Origin: Deltaproteobacteria bacterium
GTDB taxonomy: Bacteria > Myxococcota > Myxococcia > Myxococcales > SZAS-1
DNA: 64,000 bases
Assembly (NCBI GenBank): GCA_018266075.1
Contig: JAFEBB010000037.1
Coordinates: 1 to 64,000 of the forward strand
Reading direction: 5' to 3'
Part shown: positions 26,565 through 35,696 of the stretch, piece after piece
Layout: every line of letters starts with the position of its first letter
How positions within the stretch are numbered: position 1 is the stretch's first letter
Notes under the pieces: model-generated
What the model was told of the DNA's origin: nothing
The model's database searches: none
What the model saw: the letters and a program-made list of their open reading frames with translations, nothing else
Position numbers and translations under genes: made by a program

Positions 26565-27991
26565 CGGCAGAGCTGGCCCATTCGCGGGCGCGCGAGTTCT
26601 CGCTCGACGGCCCTCGAGGTCCGCGCGCCGTCCCTGCCGCCGCGGTGGCGGTGAGCGTGGGCGGCCGGCCCATTCCCTCGCGGCGGCTCGCGCTGCTTGC
26701 GTTCTGCGCGCTCGGCTTGATCATGGCCGGCAGCGGGAGCTGGCTCGCGGTGCGCTCGGTGCTGCTGGGCGATCTGTGCCTGCTGCTCGCGGCGGCGCTG
26801 GACTACTCCTCCGCGCGCCGCGTGCGGCTCGAGGCCACGCGGCTGCCGCACGGCAAGCTCAACCTCGGCGCACCGAACGCAATCTCCGTTCGCGTGCGCA
26901 ACCTCGACGGCCGGCGCGTGGCCGTTCGCGTGCGCGACGACGTGCCCGCGGAGTTCGACGTCGACACGCCCGAGGAGAAGCTGAGCGTCGCGGGCTTTCG
27001 CGAGGCGAAGTTCACCTACCGCGTGACGCCGCCGCGGCGCGGGCGCTTCGAGTTTGGCGATCTGCACCTGCGCGTCGCGGGCGCTTGGGGACTTTGTTAC
27101 GCCGAGCGAACCGTGAAGGCCGGCGAGGAGACGCACGTCTACCCGGACTTGCGCGGCGCCGCGCGACTGATGCTCGCGACGACGGCGCGCGATCTCGCGA
27201 ACCTTGGCTTGCGCACGATGCGTCGCGACGGCTCGGGATCGGAGTTCGCGCGCTTGCGCGAGTACATCCAGGGCGATCCGCCGCGCGACATCGACTGGAA
27301 GGCCACCGCGCGCCGGCAGCAGCCGACCACGCGCGTGTACGAGACGGAGCGCAGCCAGAACGTGCTCCTCTGCGTCGACGCCGGCCGCGCCATGGCCGCG
27401 CGCGTGGAAGGCGAGAACGGCGCCACGCTGAGCAAGCTCGACTGCGCGGTGAACGCGGCGCTCTTCCTCGCTTTCGTGGCCGTGCGCAATGGCGACCGCG
27501 TTGGTTTGGCGCTCTTTGCCGATGGCGTGAAGCAGTTCATTCGACCCGCCGCGGGCAAGGGCCAGTACCGGCGGATCGTGAACGCGCTCTATCGCGCGGA
27601 GCCCACGCTCGCCGCGGTGGACTACCCCGCGCTCTTCCGCGAGCTCAGCGTGCGCGTGCCGCGGCGCTCGCTCATCGTCACCTTCACGGATCTCTTCGAC
27701 GACGACCAGGTGCACGCGCTCACGCTGCCCATGCGGCGCCTGGCGCGGCGACACGTGCCGCTGTGCGTGGCGCTGCGCGATCCGTCGCTGGAGCAGATCC
27801 TCCAGACGCGGCCCGCGGAGCCGGATCTCGCCTTCCAGCAGGCGGTGGCCGTGGAAGTCCTCGAGGAGCGCGAGCGGCTGCGCGCGCTGGTGCAGCAAGA
27901 GGGCGTGCAGCTCGTGGACACCACGCCGCGCACGCTCACCATCGACACCGTGAATCGCTACCTCGAGATCAAGCGTCGAGGCACGCTGTGA
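26561..27991 (+). CDS. DUF58 (vWA-like) protein
   Basis: A 476-residue protein starting at GTG 26561 in a GTGA overlap. Two membrane helices (about 38-75) precede a beta-rich region. The DUF58 signature lies in the middle: GSGSEFARLREYIQGDPPRDIDW followed by WKATARRQQ, and a vWA-like C-terminal domain with VLLCVDAGRAM where the MIDAS DxSxS would be. The missing Ser residues suggest it does not use a complete metal-ion adhesion site. Probable membrane-bound client or partner of MoxR. Confidence 0.92.
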
Positions 27992-28260
27992 CCGACGCGC
28001 GCTTGGCCGTGCTTCGACGCGCGCTCGCGCTCTCGAGCGCCAGGTGGGACGGCGATCTCTACGCGCTCGTCGGCGACGCCATCGATCGCGTGGACGGCTC
28101 CGAGGGCCAGCTCGCGCTCGACGTCCTTCGCGAGCTGCAGCGCACGGTGCAGCCCGGTGAGCCCTTCGGCGATCCGTCCGCGTGGGCGCGGCGCGCGCGC
28201 GTGGACGAGGTTCGGCGCGCCATCGAGGCCACGCTGCAGCGCCTGCAGGCGACGACGTAA
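27988..28260 (+). CDS. Small conserved protein ending the MoxR operon
   Basis: A 90-residue all-helical, soluble protein starting at GTG 27988, overlapping the DUF58 stop by 4 nt. It opens VTDARLAVLRRALALSSARW and has a Glu/Leu-rich middle (QLALDVLRELQRTVQPG). It contains no cysteine. No family is recognised. The gene sits at the end of the MoxR operon and faces the SpoIIM-like gene. Its stop codon overlaps one copy of the TTAAC-N6-GTTA motif. Confidence 0.7.
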   Translation: MTDARLAVLRRALALSSARWDGDLYALVGDAIDRVDGSEGQLALDVLRELQRTVQPGEPFGDPSAWARRARVDEVRRAIEATLQRLQATT

Positions 28261-28272
28261 CAAATTCGTTAA
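28258..28272 (-). repeat. TTAAC-N6-GTTA dyad, copy 1
   Basis: On the minus strand this reads TTAAC-GAATTT-GTTA. It bridges the stop codons of two convergent genes (end 28260 and 28276). Confidence 0.7.
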
Positions 28273-28275
28273 CCG

Positions 28276-29262
28276 CTAGCGCCGCCCGGCGTTGGGCTCG
28301 CGACCCGCGAACACCAGGTACGTCGTCAGCAGGCAGGCCATCACGCCCGCGTACATCAGCTTCACCCACGAGGGCAGGGTGGGCTCATGGATCTGCGAGA
28401 TGGAGCCCTCGGTGAGCCCGGCCACGATGAAGAGCGGAATGGTGCCCAGCACCATGCGCACCGCGGTGCGGCTCTCTTCGCGCAGCGCCTCGCTCGGCGT
28501 GCGCTCACCTGGCGCCAGCATGGCGCGCGCGATGATGAGGCCGCCCGCGCCCGCAAGGCAGATCGCCGAGATCTCGATCACCCCGTGCGGGAGGATCCAC
28601 GCCCAGAACCAGAGCGCGTGACCTTTCGCCTGGTACGCGTAGGCCAGCGCACCGAGCGGCACGCCGTTGAACCAGAGCAGCACCACGGTGCCCACGCCCA
28701 GCGAGATGCCGAGCGCGAAGCAGAGGAACGCCACCTCGATGTTGTGCGTGAAGAGGAAGCTCGCGAACGTGGCCTGCTCGCCGCCGCTCATGTGGTTCTC
28801 GGCTTCGTCCTTCACGCGCTGATCGGGGTCGAGGTGCAGGTGGTCGGCCGGCAGGAGGATCACCGCCGCCGCCGGATCGCGCGCCATCGCCACGTAGCCG
28901 AACGCGGTGCCGAACACGAAGAGCAGGTAGCCGATGAGGACGACCTTCCACTCCTTGCGCACCAATCGCGGCCAGCCGCGCGCCACGAACTCCACCACGT
29001 CGCGGCCGCGGAAGGTCTGGCCGGGGTACGTCTGGGCGTAGCCGCGCGCCACGAGCTCGTTCAGGTACTCCACCAGCTCCGCAGAGGCCGCACGCCCTCG
29101 GGCGGTGAGGAGATCGCTCGAGGCCTGGCGGTAGAGCCGCCCGAACTCCTGGGCCTCGTCGAGGTTCAGCGCCTTGAGGCCGCCGTGCTCGATGCGATCG
29201 AGGAGCTGGTTGAGCTTTTCCCACTTGGGCCGGTGGGTATCGACGAACTGCGCCAGATCCAT
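28276..29262 (-). CDS. SpoIIM/DUF95-family membrane protein
   Basis: A 328-residue protein related to stage II sporulation protein M. Residues 1-95 are helical and soluble (MDLAQFVDTHRPKWEKLNQL at the start), typical for this group. Then come about six membrane segments with the family motifs GTAFGYVAM, TFASFLFTHNIEVAFLCFALG, GVIEISAICLAGAGGLII and a final helix ending TYLVFAG. SpoIIM-family genes are regularly found with RDD, DUF58 and MoxR genes, as here. The ATG 29260-29262 starts at the family N-terminus. Sporulation-specific function cannot be assumed outside Firmicutes. Confidence 0.88.
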   Translation of the reverse strand: MDLAQFVDTHRPKWEKLNQLLDRIEHGGLKALNLDEAQEFGRLYRQASSDLLTARGRAASAELVEYLNELVARGYAQTYPGQTFRGRDVVEFVARGWPRLVRKEWKVVLIGYLLFVFGTAFGYVAMARDPAAAVILLPADHLHLDPDQRVKDEAENHMSGGEQATFASFLFTHNIEVAFLCFALGISLGVGTVVLLWFNGVPLGALAYAYQAKGHALWFWAWILPHGVIEISAICLAGAGGLIIARAMLAPGERTPSEALREESRTAVRMVLGTIPLFIVAGLTEGSISQIHEPTLPSWVKLMYAGVMACLLTTYLVFAGREPNAGRR

Positions 29263-29305
29263 GCGGCCATTCTCGCACGCACGTGGGCTCGGGCATACTG
29301 GGGCC

Positions 29306-30118
29306 ATGGTGCGCGACGAACAGGGCTTCCTCACCGCCACGCACGTCATCCGCACGCCGGAGCTCGTGGAGTTCGATTTCGAGCTGGCCGGTTTGTACGC
29401 GCGCTTTCTCGCCTGGGTGATCGACGGCTGCATCGCCGGCGCAATCTCCGCGGGCGCGCTCTTCGCCTTGTCGTTCATGGCCATGTTCGCCTCTGGCCTG
29501 GCCGGCTTCCTGATCTTCGTCCTGCTCTTCCTCGCGAGCTGGGGCTACTTCACGTTCTTCGAGTGGCGCATGGGCGGACGCACCCCGGGCAAGAAGGCCA
29601 TGGGGCTCCGCGTGGTGCAGGTGTCGGGCGTGCGCATCGAGTTCACCCACGCCGCGCTTCGCAATCTGCTGCGAGCTTTCGATCACTTGCCGTTCCTCTA
29701 CGCGGTCGGTGGCGGCATCGCGCTGTTCGCGCCCTCGCGGCGGCGGTTGGGTGATCTCGTCGCCGGGACGGTCGTCGTCCGCGAGCGGCGTCGCAAGGTG
29801 CCCGCGAACCTCGCGGCAGGAACAGGTGGACCGGCGCGCTCAGGCTTGCTCGGACGGCTCGAGGAGAAGCTGCGTCGCGCGACGGTCCCCGAGCGCGAGC
29901 TGCTGCTCTCGGCCGCGCTGCGCCGCGAGGAGCTCGACGTCCCCGCGCGGCTGACGCTCTTCGCCGAGCTCGCGGGCTTCCTGCACGAGCGCTTCGGCAT
30001 CGAGAAGCCGGATCACCTCTCCGACGAGAAGCTGGTGCTCGAGGCCGTCGCGTGTCTGCTGCGGCTCGAGGGCGCAGCGCCGGTCCAGCAGCCGCTGAAG
30101 CACGCCGCAGGTCGTTAA
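29306..30118 (+). CDS. RDD-family membrane protein
   Basis: A 270-residue protein with an RDD domain. The conserved Arg and Asp residues appear in AGLYARFLAWVIDGCIAGA (R and D), and the second conserved patch is GGRTPGKKAMGLRVVQVSG. The third, RNLLRAFDHLPFLYAVGG, also matches; RRRLGDLVAGTVVV closes the domain. Three or four membrane helices precede a soluble C-terminal tail of about 110 residues. Divergent from the SpoIIM gene by 43 nt. A CATACT hexamer (29294-29299) lies 6 nt before the ATG, suggesting a near-leaderless transcript. Confidence 0.9.
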   Translation: MVRDEQGFLTATHVIRTPELVEFDFELAGLYARFLAWVIDGCIAGAISAGALFALSFMAMFASGLAGFLIFVLLFLASWGYFTFFEWRMGGRTPGKKAMGLRVVQVSGVRIEFTHAALRNLLRAFDHLPFLYAVGGGIALFAPSRRRLGDLVAGTVVVRERRRKVPANLAAGTGGPARSGLLGRLEEKLRRATVPERELLLSAALRREELDVPARLTLFAELAGFLHERFGIEKPDHLSDEKLVLEAVACLLRLEGAAPVQQPLKHAAGR

Positions 30119-30129
30119 CTGAATCGTTA
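30115..30129 (+). repeat. TTAAC-N6-GTTA dyad, copy 2
   Basis: TTAAC-TGAATC-GTTA. It includes the RDD stop codon and lies 2 nt from the stop of the convergent acylase gene. Confidence 0.7.
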
Positions 30130-30131
30130 CA

Positions 30132-32531
30132 TCACTTCTCGCCGGGCACGAGGTGCATCGTGGCTTCGGTGTGCTCGCGGAGCGCGCCGGCGTTGGTGAA
30201 CGTGGGCTTCAGCTCGCCGTGCATCCAGAGCGGGAACTGATCTGCGTAGTGCTTCGTACGAGGAATCCCCGACTGGCCCGTGGGCAGCACCGTCTGTGCG
30301 TGCTCGATGTCCTCGAGCGGCACGATGTGCCGCCAGCTTGGCGCCCACCCATCGGCGCCGAAGGTTCCAGTGGGCAGCACGGCCGTCTGCAGCGGGGTGT
30401 CGCAGTCGCCGCCGATGGGCGCGCTCGGCCCGTCGAAGAACTTGCCGATCACCGGCGCACCACTCAGCGCGTGCTTGATGCGCAGCCGGTGCAGCTTGCC
30501 CCACGACCACTGGCTCGCGTCGTCGCCGAGGCGCTGACGCAGGAGCTCGACGGCATCCGCGAGCCCCGCCTGCAGCACCTCGTCCCAGCTCGGCTTGGGC
30601 TCGAGCCCGTCCCAGATGCGCGTGTCGCGGGCGAGCACCTTCTCGAGCAGGAACGACGTGTAGCGCCCGGTCATGAGCCCCGCGGGCGCGAGCGGGAACT
30701 CGCTCTTGCCGAGCAGCGTCTGGAGCAGCTCGTGGCCGAGCACCGGCTCGAGGGCGCGCTTGGCCACGGCCATGATCATCGCTTCGTAGACCGCGGCGCC
30801 GGCGCTCTCGGCCGTTGCGTTTCCGTCCCAGGCGGCGAGCTCGAAGAGCGCGCGGTCCTGCAGCGGCCCGCGCGGCTTGAGATTCGCGCACGCCTGGGCG
30901 AAGGCCTTGCCGGGCGTGCAATAGACGTCGACCTGGATGCGCGCGCAGTCCTCGGGTGTCACCTTCGGGAGCGCGTTTAACCGTTCTGTTATACGCCCGG
31001 CGCGGTGCCCGGCGAGCCAGTCCCAGGTGATGTGGTGGGGGAAGTCGCGGTCGACGATGGCGTTGTTGGCGGTGACGATCTGGCCGCTCGCTGGATTCCA
31101 CGCCTGCGGCAGCTCTTCGAATGGCACGTAGCCCGTCCACTCGTACTCGCCGGTCCAGCCGGGCACGGGCGTGAGGCCGGTTCCCTTGGCACGGATGGGC
31201 ACGCGGCCGATCATCACGAAGCCGATGTTCTCGCGGTCGGCGAACACGGCGTTCTGCGACGGATCGCTCCAGTGGCGCAGCGCCTCGCGCAGCTCGGCCG
31301 CGCTCTTGGCGCGGTTCATCAAGGACAGCGCCCATGGGCCGTGGCTGGGCTCGAGCGCGGTCCAGCGCAGCGCGACCGCGGGGCCAGGCTTTCCAGGTCC
31401 GCCGGCCATCACCGGGCCGTGACGGGTGATGCGCACTTCTTCCACGACGTCCGAGCCGCCCTTCACGCGGATGACCTCGCGGATGACGCGCACCGGCTCG
31501 TTCTCGCCGCGGAACTCGACCGCGTCGCGGCCGATGAACTTCTCCAGATAGAGGTCCTGCACGTCGGCGCCGCTGTTGGTAAAGCCCCAGGCCACGTGGC
31601 GGTTGTGGCCGAGGATCACCGCGGGCGTGCCGGGCAGGGTGACGCCGAAGACGTCGAGCTCCGGCTCCTTCGCGCCCTCGGCCTGCGCGTGCAGGTGCGC
31701 CTCGTACCAGATGCTCGGCGCGGTGAGCACGAGGTGCGGATCGTTGCAGAGCAAGGGCGCGCCGCTCGCGGTCCGCGAGCCCGCCAGCACCCAGTTGTTG
31801 CTCGCGCCGGATTGGCCCAGCGGCAAGAAGCTGCGCGCGGCGTCGTAGAGCCGCGTGAGCTCCTGCATCGACTCCTTCGCCACCGCGCCCGGCGGAATCG
31901 AGACCGTGTGCCCCGCGGGATACGACGGCTCGAAGTTCGGCGCGCGCTCGACGCCGACCTTCTCGATCAAGCGACCGCGGTACGCCTCGGCCTCGGAATT
32001 CGTCGCGAGGTTCAACGCCATCACCTTGCCCCAGGCGAGCGTGTCGAGCGGCGTCCACGGCTCCCAGGTGATGCCGAGGATTCGGAACTCGAGCGGGCGG
32101 CGATCGCTCAGCGCTTCAGCCGCCGCGTTCACGCCGCGTGCGTAGGCCTCGAGGAGCGCCCGCTCCTCTGGGAAGCACTGCGCGAGCTCCGCCTCGGCCG
32201 CGCGGCGCAAACCAATCCGACGCAAGAAGCGATCGGCGTCGAGCGCCAGCGGGCCCACCATCTCCGCGAGCCGGCCGCTCGCCACGCGGCGATTGAGCTC
32301 GAGCTGAAAGAGTCGATCCTGCGCGTGGCAGTAGCCGAGCGCCGCGCAGACGTCGGCCATGTTCCGGCCGCGAACGTGCGGTACGCCGAAGCGGTCGCGG
32401 GTGATCTCCACGGGCGCCGAGAGCCCTGGCAGCACGAACGTCCCGCGCGTAGGCGGCACGGCCTGGAAGCGAACCCACCACACCGCCGCGGCAATCGCCG
32501 CCAGCACCAGAACCACCAGGAGCCAGGCCAT
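30132..32531 (-). CDS. Penicillin acylase family protein (Ntn hydrolase)
   Basis: A 799-residue precursor of the penicillin/acyl-homoserine-lactone acylase family. After an N-terminal membrane or signal segment (AWLLVVLVLAAIAAAVWWV), the alpha part has RDRFGVPHVRG and GYCHAQDRLFQLEL. The spacer ends at GQSGASNNWV, where Ser244 should become the N-terminal nucleophile after autoprocessing, and TASGAPLLCNDPHL follows. The C-terminal half has LILGHNRHVAWGFTN-like and family-typical ANNAIVDRDFPHHI pieces. Enzymes of this family open amide bonds in beta-lactams or quorum-sensing acyl-homoserine lactones; the substrate is unknown here. The second of two nearby ATGs has GGAGGGG 5 nt upstream. One TTAAC-N6-GTTA copy lies inside the gene. 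Confidence 0.93.
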   Translation of the reverse strand: MAWLLVVLVLAAIAAAVWWVRFQAVPPTRGTFVLPGLSAPVEITRDRFGVPHVRGRNMADVCAALGYCHAQDRLFQLELNRRVASGRLAEMVGPLALDADRFLRRIGLRRAAEAELAQCFPEERALLEAYARGVNAAAEALSDRRPLEFRILGITWEPWTPLDTLAWGKVMALNLATNSEAEAYRGRLIEKVGVERAPNFEPSYPAGHTVSIPPGAVAKESMQELTRLYDAARSFLPLGQSGASNNWVLAGSRTASGAPLLCNDPHLVLTAPSIWYEAHLHAQAEGAKEPELDVFGVTLPGTPAVILGHNRHVAWGFTNSGADVQDLYLEKFIGRDAVEFRGENEPVRVIREVIRVKGGSDVVEEVRITRHGPVMAGGPGKPGPAVALRWTALEPSHGPWALSLMNRAKSAAELREALRHWSDPSQNAVFADRENIGFVMIGRVPIRAKGTGLTPVPGWTGEYEWTGYVPFEELPQAWNPASGQIVTANNAIVDRDFPHHITWDWLAGHRAGRITERLNALPKVTPEDCARIQVDVYCTPGKAFAQACANLKPRGPLQDRALFELAAWDGNATAESAGAAVYEAMIMAVAKRALEPVLGHELLQTLLGKSEFPLAPAGLMTGRYTSFLLEKVLARDTRIWDGLEPKPSWDEVLQAGLADAVELLRQRLGDDASQWSWGKLHRLRIKHALSGAPVIGKFFDGPSAPIGGDCDTPLQTAVLPTGTFGADGWAPSWRHIVPLEDIEHAQTVLPTGQSGIPRTKHYADQFPLWMHGELKPTFTNAGALREHTEATMHLVPGEK
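30977..30991 (+). repeat. TTAAC-N6-GTTA dyad, copy 3
   Basis: TTAAC-CGTTCT-GTTA inside the acylase gene, the only exact copy found in the middle of a coding sequence. Confidence 0.6.
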
Positions 32532-32577
32532 CGCATCCCCTCCACGCGCGGTTGTACGCTCGGACGCCGAGGCTGTC

Positions 32578-33150
32578 ATGCGCATCGTGCTCAGCGGGTT
32601 CGAGCCCTTCGGCGGGCGTGCGGTCAACCGCAGCGCGACCGCGGCGGAGCGGCTCGCGGAGCGATGGCCCGGTGAGCTCGAGCTGGTGACGCTGCCGGTG
32701 CGCTTCGCGACGCTGCCCGAGGCCATCGAGCGCGTGGCGGTGACGACGCCGGACTTCTGGCTGATGTTGGGCGAGGCTTCGAGCGCGAGCGGGCTGCGGC
32801 TCGAGTCCACGGCCGCGAACGAGATCTCCGCGCGCATTCCCGACAACGACGGCGCGCAGCCGCAAGGCCATCCCATCGCGCCCGGCGGGAAGGTGCTGCA
32901 GACTGCGCTTTCCATCGACGCGCTCGTGCGCGAGCTCACCAAGCTCGAGGTGCCGGTCGAGCGCTCCGACGACGCAGGGCGCTTCGCGTGCAACGCGGCC
33001 TACTACCTGGCGCTCGCGAAGCTCGGGGCGAACCGCGTGCTCTTCGTGCACGTTCCCGACGACGCGACCAAGCTCAGCGGCGAGCAGGTCTTGCGTGGCC
33101 TGTTCGGCGTGCTCGAGTTCGTGTTCCCGCGCGCGCCGGCTTCAACCTGA
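32578..33150 (+). CDS. pcp: Pyroglutamyl peptidase I-like (peptidase C15)
   Basis: A 190-residue cysteine peptidase that removes N-terminal pyroglutamate. The catalytic set is present: Glu76 (LRLESTAAN), Cys138 (DDAGRFACNAAYY) and His158 (LFVHVP). The N-terminal SGFEPFGG is the family opening. Length is slightly short of the usual 215. It begins 46 nt after the divergent acylase start. Its last 77 nt overlap the 3' end of the convergent DUF4259 gene, an unusually long overlap in this genome. Confidence 0.92.
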   Translation: MRIVLSGFEPFGGRAVNRSATAAERLAERWPGELELVTLPVRFATLPEAIERVAVTTPDFWLMLGEASSASGLRLESTAANEISARIPDNDGAQPQGHPIAPGGKVLQTALSIDALVRELTKLEVPVERSDDAGRFACNAAYYLALAKLGANRVLFVHVPDDATKLSGEQVLRGLFGVLEFVFPRAPAST

Positions 33151-33913
33151 ACGTGCGGGTGAGCGTCGACTCGAGCTCGCTGACGCGCTGGAACATGCCG
33201 AGCGCGATGGGCGGCCCGAGCTTCTTCACCGACGGCCGCGGGAAGCGCTTGGCCACCACGCGCACCGGCCCGCTGGGCGCGCTCGACTTCAGCCCGTACA
33301 CGAAGATTCGCTCCTCGCGAAAGTGGGGCACGCTCTTGAACCACGCGCCCTTCGCGGGTTTGCCGCGCACGTCCTTCTCGGTCGGCGGCTCACGGCCGAT
33401 CCAATCGACGACGTCCACGATGGGATAGCGGCCGCCTTTGTCCTGCGTGATCTCGTTCACCACCAGCGCCACCCATGCGCCGGTCGACAGCCGATAGCCG
33501 ACCAGATCGCCCACTTCGAGATCCGTCTCCGCCAGCACGCGCTTCGGGATTCGCTTGGGCTTCGGCGGCGGCTTGCGCAGCTTGGCCGCGAGCGCGTTCA
33601 GCGCGCGTCGCCGCGCGGGCGCCAGCTTGGGCGCTTCCTGCTCCCAGTGCGCGAGGTCCGCGCCGGCGTCGATGAGCTTCAGCGCGCGCTGGAAGAGCGC
33701 CGCGTCCGGCCGGCCCAGGTCCCACCCGGTGGCCGCGAGCGCGAGGATCACGATCGGTCCGTCCTCGGGATCCCGGAGCGCGTCATTCCACTCTGCGAGG
33801 AGCTGCTTGATCGCGCGCGCGGGCGGCACACCTTCCCCGAGCAGATCGCGCAGCTGCCCGCGCAGATCACTCGCGAGATCGCCGTCGAAGATGTCTGCGC
33901 CCCAGGTGCCCAC
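33074..33913 (-). CDS. DUF4259-like protein
   Basis: A 279-residue protein opening MGTWGADIFDGDLASDL, the family's characteristic beginning (MGTWGxxxFDxDxAxD). Residues 1-100 are helical. The second half has basic and beta-rich pieces (TDLEVGDLVGYRLSTGAWVA), followed by a tail rich in Arg near the C-terminus. The last 77 nt are antisense to pcp, so the basic C-terminal tail (RAGTRTRARRTGHARPARR) is encoded on the opposite strand of a conserved enzyme's C-terminus. The true stop may lie there only by frame opportunity. Function unknown. Confidence 0.75.
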   Translation of the reverse strand: MGTWGADIFDGDLASDLRGQLRDLLGEGVPPARAIKQLLAEWNDALRDPEDGPIVILALAATGWDLGRPDAALFQRALKLIDAGADLAHWEQEAPKLAPARRRALNALAAKLRKPPPKPKRIPKRVLAETDLEVGDLVGYRLSTGAWVALVVNEITQDKGGRYPIVDVVDWIGREPPTEKDVRGKPAKGAWFKSVPHFREERIFVYGLKSSAPSGPVRVVAKRFPRPSVKKLGPPIALGMFQRVSELESTLTRTFRLKPARAGTRTRARRTGHARPARR

Positions 33914-33916
33914 GGC

Positions 33917-34471
33917 TCAGAAGTGTGTGGCCACGCGGGCCCAGGCCTGGATGCTGTAGTGAGCGCCGGCGTTCAGCGCGTAGTAGCCCACGAACTCGCC
34001 GGTGAGCCCCACCGACCAGTCTGGGTTGATGAAGTAGTCGAAGCCCACCATCGGCCCCAGGCCCACGTAGTTGTCGGAGGCCACGGTTCCCGCGGTCACG
34101 CCGTCCGAGTCGAACGAGTGCATGTACTCCAGGCTCAAGCCCACCCAGGGTCGGAAGTAGTCCTGCGAGAGGTAGTACCGGAAGAACGCCGCCGGGTAGA
34201 GCATGATGATCTGCGACGTCGACTCTTTGTCCTGCTGAATGGCGAAGCCGAAGCGCAGGCCCACGTCGAAGCCGTTCTCGATGTAGAGCGTGGCATCCAG
34301 CGCGAGCGCTGGCGGCAAGATCGCATCTCCGAAGCCGATGTCGTTCTGCAGGTGGATGTAGCCCACCTCGAGCCCGATGCTGTGGTTCTGGAACTGCGCG
34401 TGGGCGGGCCTGGCCACGGCGAGACCGGCAAAGACGACCGCCACCCCCACCAGCGTACGCATCGGCGACAT
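33917..34471 (-). CDS. Outer-membrane beta-barrel protein
   Basis: A 184-residue protein with a signal peptide (MSPMRTLVGVAVVFAGLAVARPAHAQ, cut after AHA). The mature part has alternating amphipathic strands (SIGLEVGYIHLQ, DVGLRFGFAIQ, FFRYYLSQDYFRPWVGLSLEY, YVGLGPMVGFDYFI) and ends with a strand whose last residue is Phe (VATHF), as outer-membrane barrels do. Probably an eight-strand barrel. Located 3 nt after the DUF4259 gene start in the same direction, but a shared promoter is unlikely as it is upstream. Confidence 0.85.
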   Translation of the reverse strand: MSPMRTLVGVAVVFAGLAVARPAHAQFQNHSIGLEVGYIHLQNDIGFGDAILPPALALDATLYIENGFDVGLRFGFAIQQDKESTSQIIMLYPAAFFRYYLSQDYFRPWVGLSLEYMHSFDSDGVTAGTVASDNYVGLGPMVGFDYFINPDWSVGLTGEFVGYYALNAGAHYSIQAWARVATHF

Positions 34472-34546
34472 GGCGAGAGTCTAGGAGGCTCGCGCGCGCG
34501 GTGTCGAACAATCTCGGTGTCAGCGAAACGCGCCCTCGCGCGTTGA

Positions 34547-34576
34547 TTGACACCCTCCGCACCACGTCCCTACCAT
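34547..34576 (+). promoter_or_regulatory. Vegetative-type promoter of the TPR lipoprotein gene
   Basis: TTGACA (34547-34552) and TACCAT (34571-34576) with an 18-nt spacer. The start codon is only 10 nt after the -10 hexamer and no Shine-Dalgarno is visible, so the mRNA would be near-leaderless. Confidence 0.55.
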
Positions 34577-34586
34577 CCACGCAACC

Positions 34587-35660
34587 ATGCGCCTGCGCCT
34601 GATTTTGCTGGGCCTTCTGCCTCTCGCCAGCCTCGCTTGCAAGACGGCTGCGCCCATCCACCCCCGCGCCATCGAGCACAACCAGTACTGCGCGCAGTAC
34701 ATCGCCCAGGGCGATCTCGAGAAGGCCGAGACCCGCTGCAACCTGGCGCTCGAGTTCAACCCCGACTACCCCGAGCCGTACTGCAACCTCGGGCTCATCG
34801 CGCTCAAGCGGAACCAGCTCGACAAGGCCAAGGACTACTTCATCGAGGCCATCCACCTGAACCAGGACTTCGCCGAGGCGCACAACGATCTCGGGTTCGT
34901 GTTCCTGCAGCAGGAGAGCTTCGGCAAGGCGCACGACGAGTTCCAGCGCGCGCTCAAGGTGAACCCGGACTACGTGGAGGCCCGCTACAACCTCGCGCTC
35001 ACCTTCTTGAAGCTGAAGAAGTACCCCGAGGCGCGCAAGGCGTACGAAGAGCTCATCGAGAGCAACCCCAACGTGGCGGATCCGCACCACGACCTGTGCG
35101 CGCTCGACATCGACGAGGGCGAATACGACACAGCCATTCAAGAGTGTCAGGCCGCCATCCGGCTCGATCCCAAGTACGTCTCGGCGTACTTCGAGCTCGG
35201 CAACGCGTACATGAAGGGCGGCAAGTTCTGTGAGGCGCAGGAGGCCTATAAAGACTGCATCGGCGTGGATCAGAACAACGCCGAGTGCCGGAACAACATC
35301 ACAATCGCCACCCGCAAGTGCGCGCTGCTGGATCCGAACCTCAAAGATTTGAAGAACTCGCCTGCGCCGGGCACCGACGCCGCCGTCTCGGGTGATCCGT
35401 CGGACGAGTTCTACAAGAAGGGCATGTCGCAGGTGAACGCCGGCCTGCTGAACGAGGCGCGCCGGAGCTTCAACAAGTGCGTGCGCAAGAACCCGCAGTA
35501 CGCGCTTTGCTATTATCAATTGTATAAATTGGATGTTGCCGTCCAGGACAACGGCGCCGCGCAGGATGACTGCAAGAAGCTGCTCAAGAACAGCGGCGAC
35601 GAGCAGGCGCACGAGCGCGACGAGTGCAAGAACTTCCTCTCGACCGACGGGCAGCAGTAG
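34587..35660 (+). CDS. TPR lipoprotein (pilotin-like, Tgl/PilF type)
   Basis: A 357-residue lipoprotein. Signal MRLRLILLGLLPLASLAC has lipid Cys at 18. Six or more TPR units follow from residue 30 onward: QYIAQGDLEKAETRCNLALE, CNLGLIALKRNQLDKAKDYF, LGFVFLQQESFGKAHDEFQR, YNLALTFLKLKKYPEARKAY, LDIDEGEYDTAIQECQAAI and ELGNAYMKGGKFCEAQEAYK. A Cys-rich tail follows. This resembles Tgl/PilF pilotins that help assemble type IV pilus secretins at the outer membrane of myxobacteria, though pilotins are usually shorter. Residues 309-317 are encoded by a run of A/T-ending codons (35511-35537), very unlike the rest of the gene. Confidence 0.85.
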   Translation: MRLRLILLGLLPLASLACKTAAPIHPRAIEHNQYCAQYIAQGDLEKAETRCNLALEFNPDYPEPYCNLGLIALKRNQLDKAKDYFIEAIHLNQDFAEAHNDLGFVFLQQESFGKAHDEFQRALKVNPDYVEARYNLALTFLKLKKYPEARKAYEELIESNPNVADPHHDLCALDIDEGEYDTAIQECQAAIRLDPKYVSAYFELGNAYMKGGKFCEAQEAYKDCIGVDQNNAECRNNITIATRKCALLDPNLKDLKNSPAPGTDAAVSGDPSDEFYKKGMSQVNAGLLNEARRSFNKCVRKNPQYALCYYQLYKLDVAVQDNGAAQDDCKKLLKNSGDEQAHERDECKNFLSTDGQQ

Positions 35661-35696
35661 TCGTTCGCGACGCCTGAGGCCGGAGCCTTCCCACCC

